64,000 bases of DNA, taken from Candidatus Flexifilum affinis. GTDB lineage: Bacteria > Chloroflexota > Anaerolineae > Aggregatilineales > Phototrophicaceae. Both the position numbers and the translations under genes were made by a program. The stretch spans positions 17,607 through 81,606 of the forward strand of contig JADJPJ010000028.1 in NCBI GenBank assembly GCA_016713325.1. Direction: 5' to 3'. The notes beneath the pieces are model-generated. The model saw only the letters and a list, made by a program, of their open reading frames with translations. It ran no database searches and had not been told where the DNA came from. Numbering within the stretch: position 1 is the stretch's first letter; each line of letters opens with the position of its first letter. Below, in pieces: positions 63,335 to 64,000 of this stretch.

Positions 63335-64000
63335 CTGACGCCACTCTGGAAGTCGCCGGCGAGACCTTGCTCCTGCTGCCCGAGCGAGCCATTTTCTGGG
63401 AGCGCGCCAGGGCGCTACTGATCGCCGACCCGCATTTCGGCAAGAGCGCCACCTTTCGAGCCCACCATGTCCCAATTCCGGAGGGCGATCTGGCTTCGGA
63501 CCTCACCCGTCTGACCGGCGCCCTGGACCGAACCGGCGCGGAGAGGCTGATTGTGCTGGGAGATCTCATCCATGCCGCCGCCGGGCGTGACCCGGCTACG
63601 ATAGGCGCCGTTCGCACATGGCGCGAAACCCATGCCGCGCGGCGTATCCTGCTGGTGCGCGGAAATGACGATCTCGGCTGGCGACCCACCCGCTGCCGAA
63701 TGGCGATCGATGCCGTCGAAGCTCCTCATGCCAGCCGTCCCTTCCCCTCCTGTCGCACTATCCGGGATCCTTCGCCGAGCGGTTGCACGTGCTGGCCGGG
63801 GATCTGCATCCCTCATCCAGCTCACCGGCAGAGGCCCGGCGAGATAGTCAGCCCTGCTTCTGGTTTAGCTCCACCGGGGCGGTACTTCCCGCCTTTGGCG
63901 GCTTCATCGACGGCGCGCTCGTGCGCCCGCCAGCCCGGACCGGGTGTTCCGCGATCATGGGGAAGTCATCCTGGCGGTCCGGATGCCCCGTCTGAACGCT
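63331..64000 (+). pseudogene. Ligase-associated PdeM-like metallophosphoesterase (frameshifted, runs to window end)
   Basis: The ATG at 63331 overlaps the helicase stop (ATGA). The phosphoesterase core is LLIADPHFGKSATFR, LIVLGDLIHAAAGR and LLVRGNDD, where the usual GNHD reads GNDD. Past about 63690 the homologous segments (PFPSCRTIRD region, ERLHVLAGDLHP-type and FWFSSTGAVLPAFGGFIDGALVRP) lie in different frames. The last recognisable piece (SPDRVFRDHGEVILAV) reaches the window edge, so the end is probably just outside or frameshifted. It is the fourth member of the ligase-associated cassette and should be a DNA-damage-response nuclease or phosphodiesterase. Confidence 0.7.

Overview
The window is high-GC bacterial chromosome with densely packed operons on both strands. 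It carries four carbohydrate ABC importer permease/binding-protein sets or parts of sets, several plant- or exopolysaccharide-type glycoside hydrolases (GH2, GH43, GH127, GH172), LacI and DeoR regulators, NarL-type two-component signalling, an ECF sigma operon and a ligase-associated DNA repair cassette. The gene mix (DUF5107, GH172, GH127, many sugar importers, Thr/Pro- and Asn-rich exported proteins) best suits a heterotrophic Chloroflexota (Anaerolineae-like) genome. This is an inference from gene content: no rRNA or other taxonomic marker is present, and no tRNA, CRISPR array or insertion sequence was seen.

Layout. 0-7 kb (minus): GH2 and GH43 enzymes coupled by a 1-nt overlap, then a promoter and a sugar importer (two permeases and the Tat-signal start of a binding protein). 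7.2-8.9 kb (plus): cysK-cysE, preceded by a strong terminator inside its leader. 8.9-19.9 kb: a second sugar regulon with two SIS-domain paralogues around an amidohydrolase-DeoR pair, then a binding protein, two permeases, DUF5107-TPR and GH172. 20-24.6 kb (minus): an unusual phosphoesterase-methyltransferase fusion, DoxX, and a NarL/HisKA_3 two-component pair. 24.8-31.5 kb (minus): an operon of a GT-C-like membrane protein, an ECF sigma factor, a single-pass anti-sigma-like protein, a DUF5666/PepSY exported protein, a membrane spermidine-synthase-like protein and a small membrane protein. Two of its products end in Asn/Asp/Ser tails.

31.7-45.5 kb (plus) is the most unusual region: a LacI regulator with a 14-16 bp palindromic operator in front of itself and again in front of a long operon. 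The operon holds four divergent ADP-ribosylglycohydrolase (ARH) family proteins interleaved with a complete sugar ABC importer. It continues into a SucC-like subunit carrying a C-terminal ferredoxin-type domain, a SucD-citrate-synthase fusion (ATP-citrate-lyase-like architecture) and a secreted esterase. 45.6-51.5 kb (plus): CobW-type GTPase, acetoacetate-decarboxylase-like protein, arabinose/fucose-isomerase-like protein, rhamnose mutarotase and GH127. 51.5-56.9 kb: an orphan receiver and an unknown protein divergent from a kinase-ATPase-TPR giant, plus a small secreted peptide. 56.9-64 kb (plus): cytochrome P450, then exonuclease, ATP-dependent DNA ligase, Lhr-type helicase and PdeM-like phosphoesterase.

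Sequence quality matters here. Four otherwise good genes carry single 1-nt frameshifts, two of them in short homopolymers. From about 57.7 kb to the end nearly every gene is interrupted, most several times. Either this end is poorly polished sequence or the repair cassette is decaying; raw-read mapping would decide.
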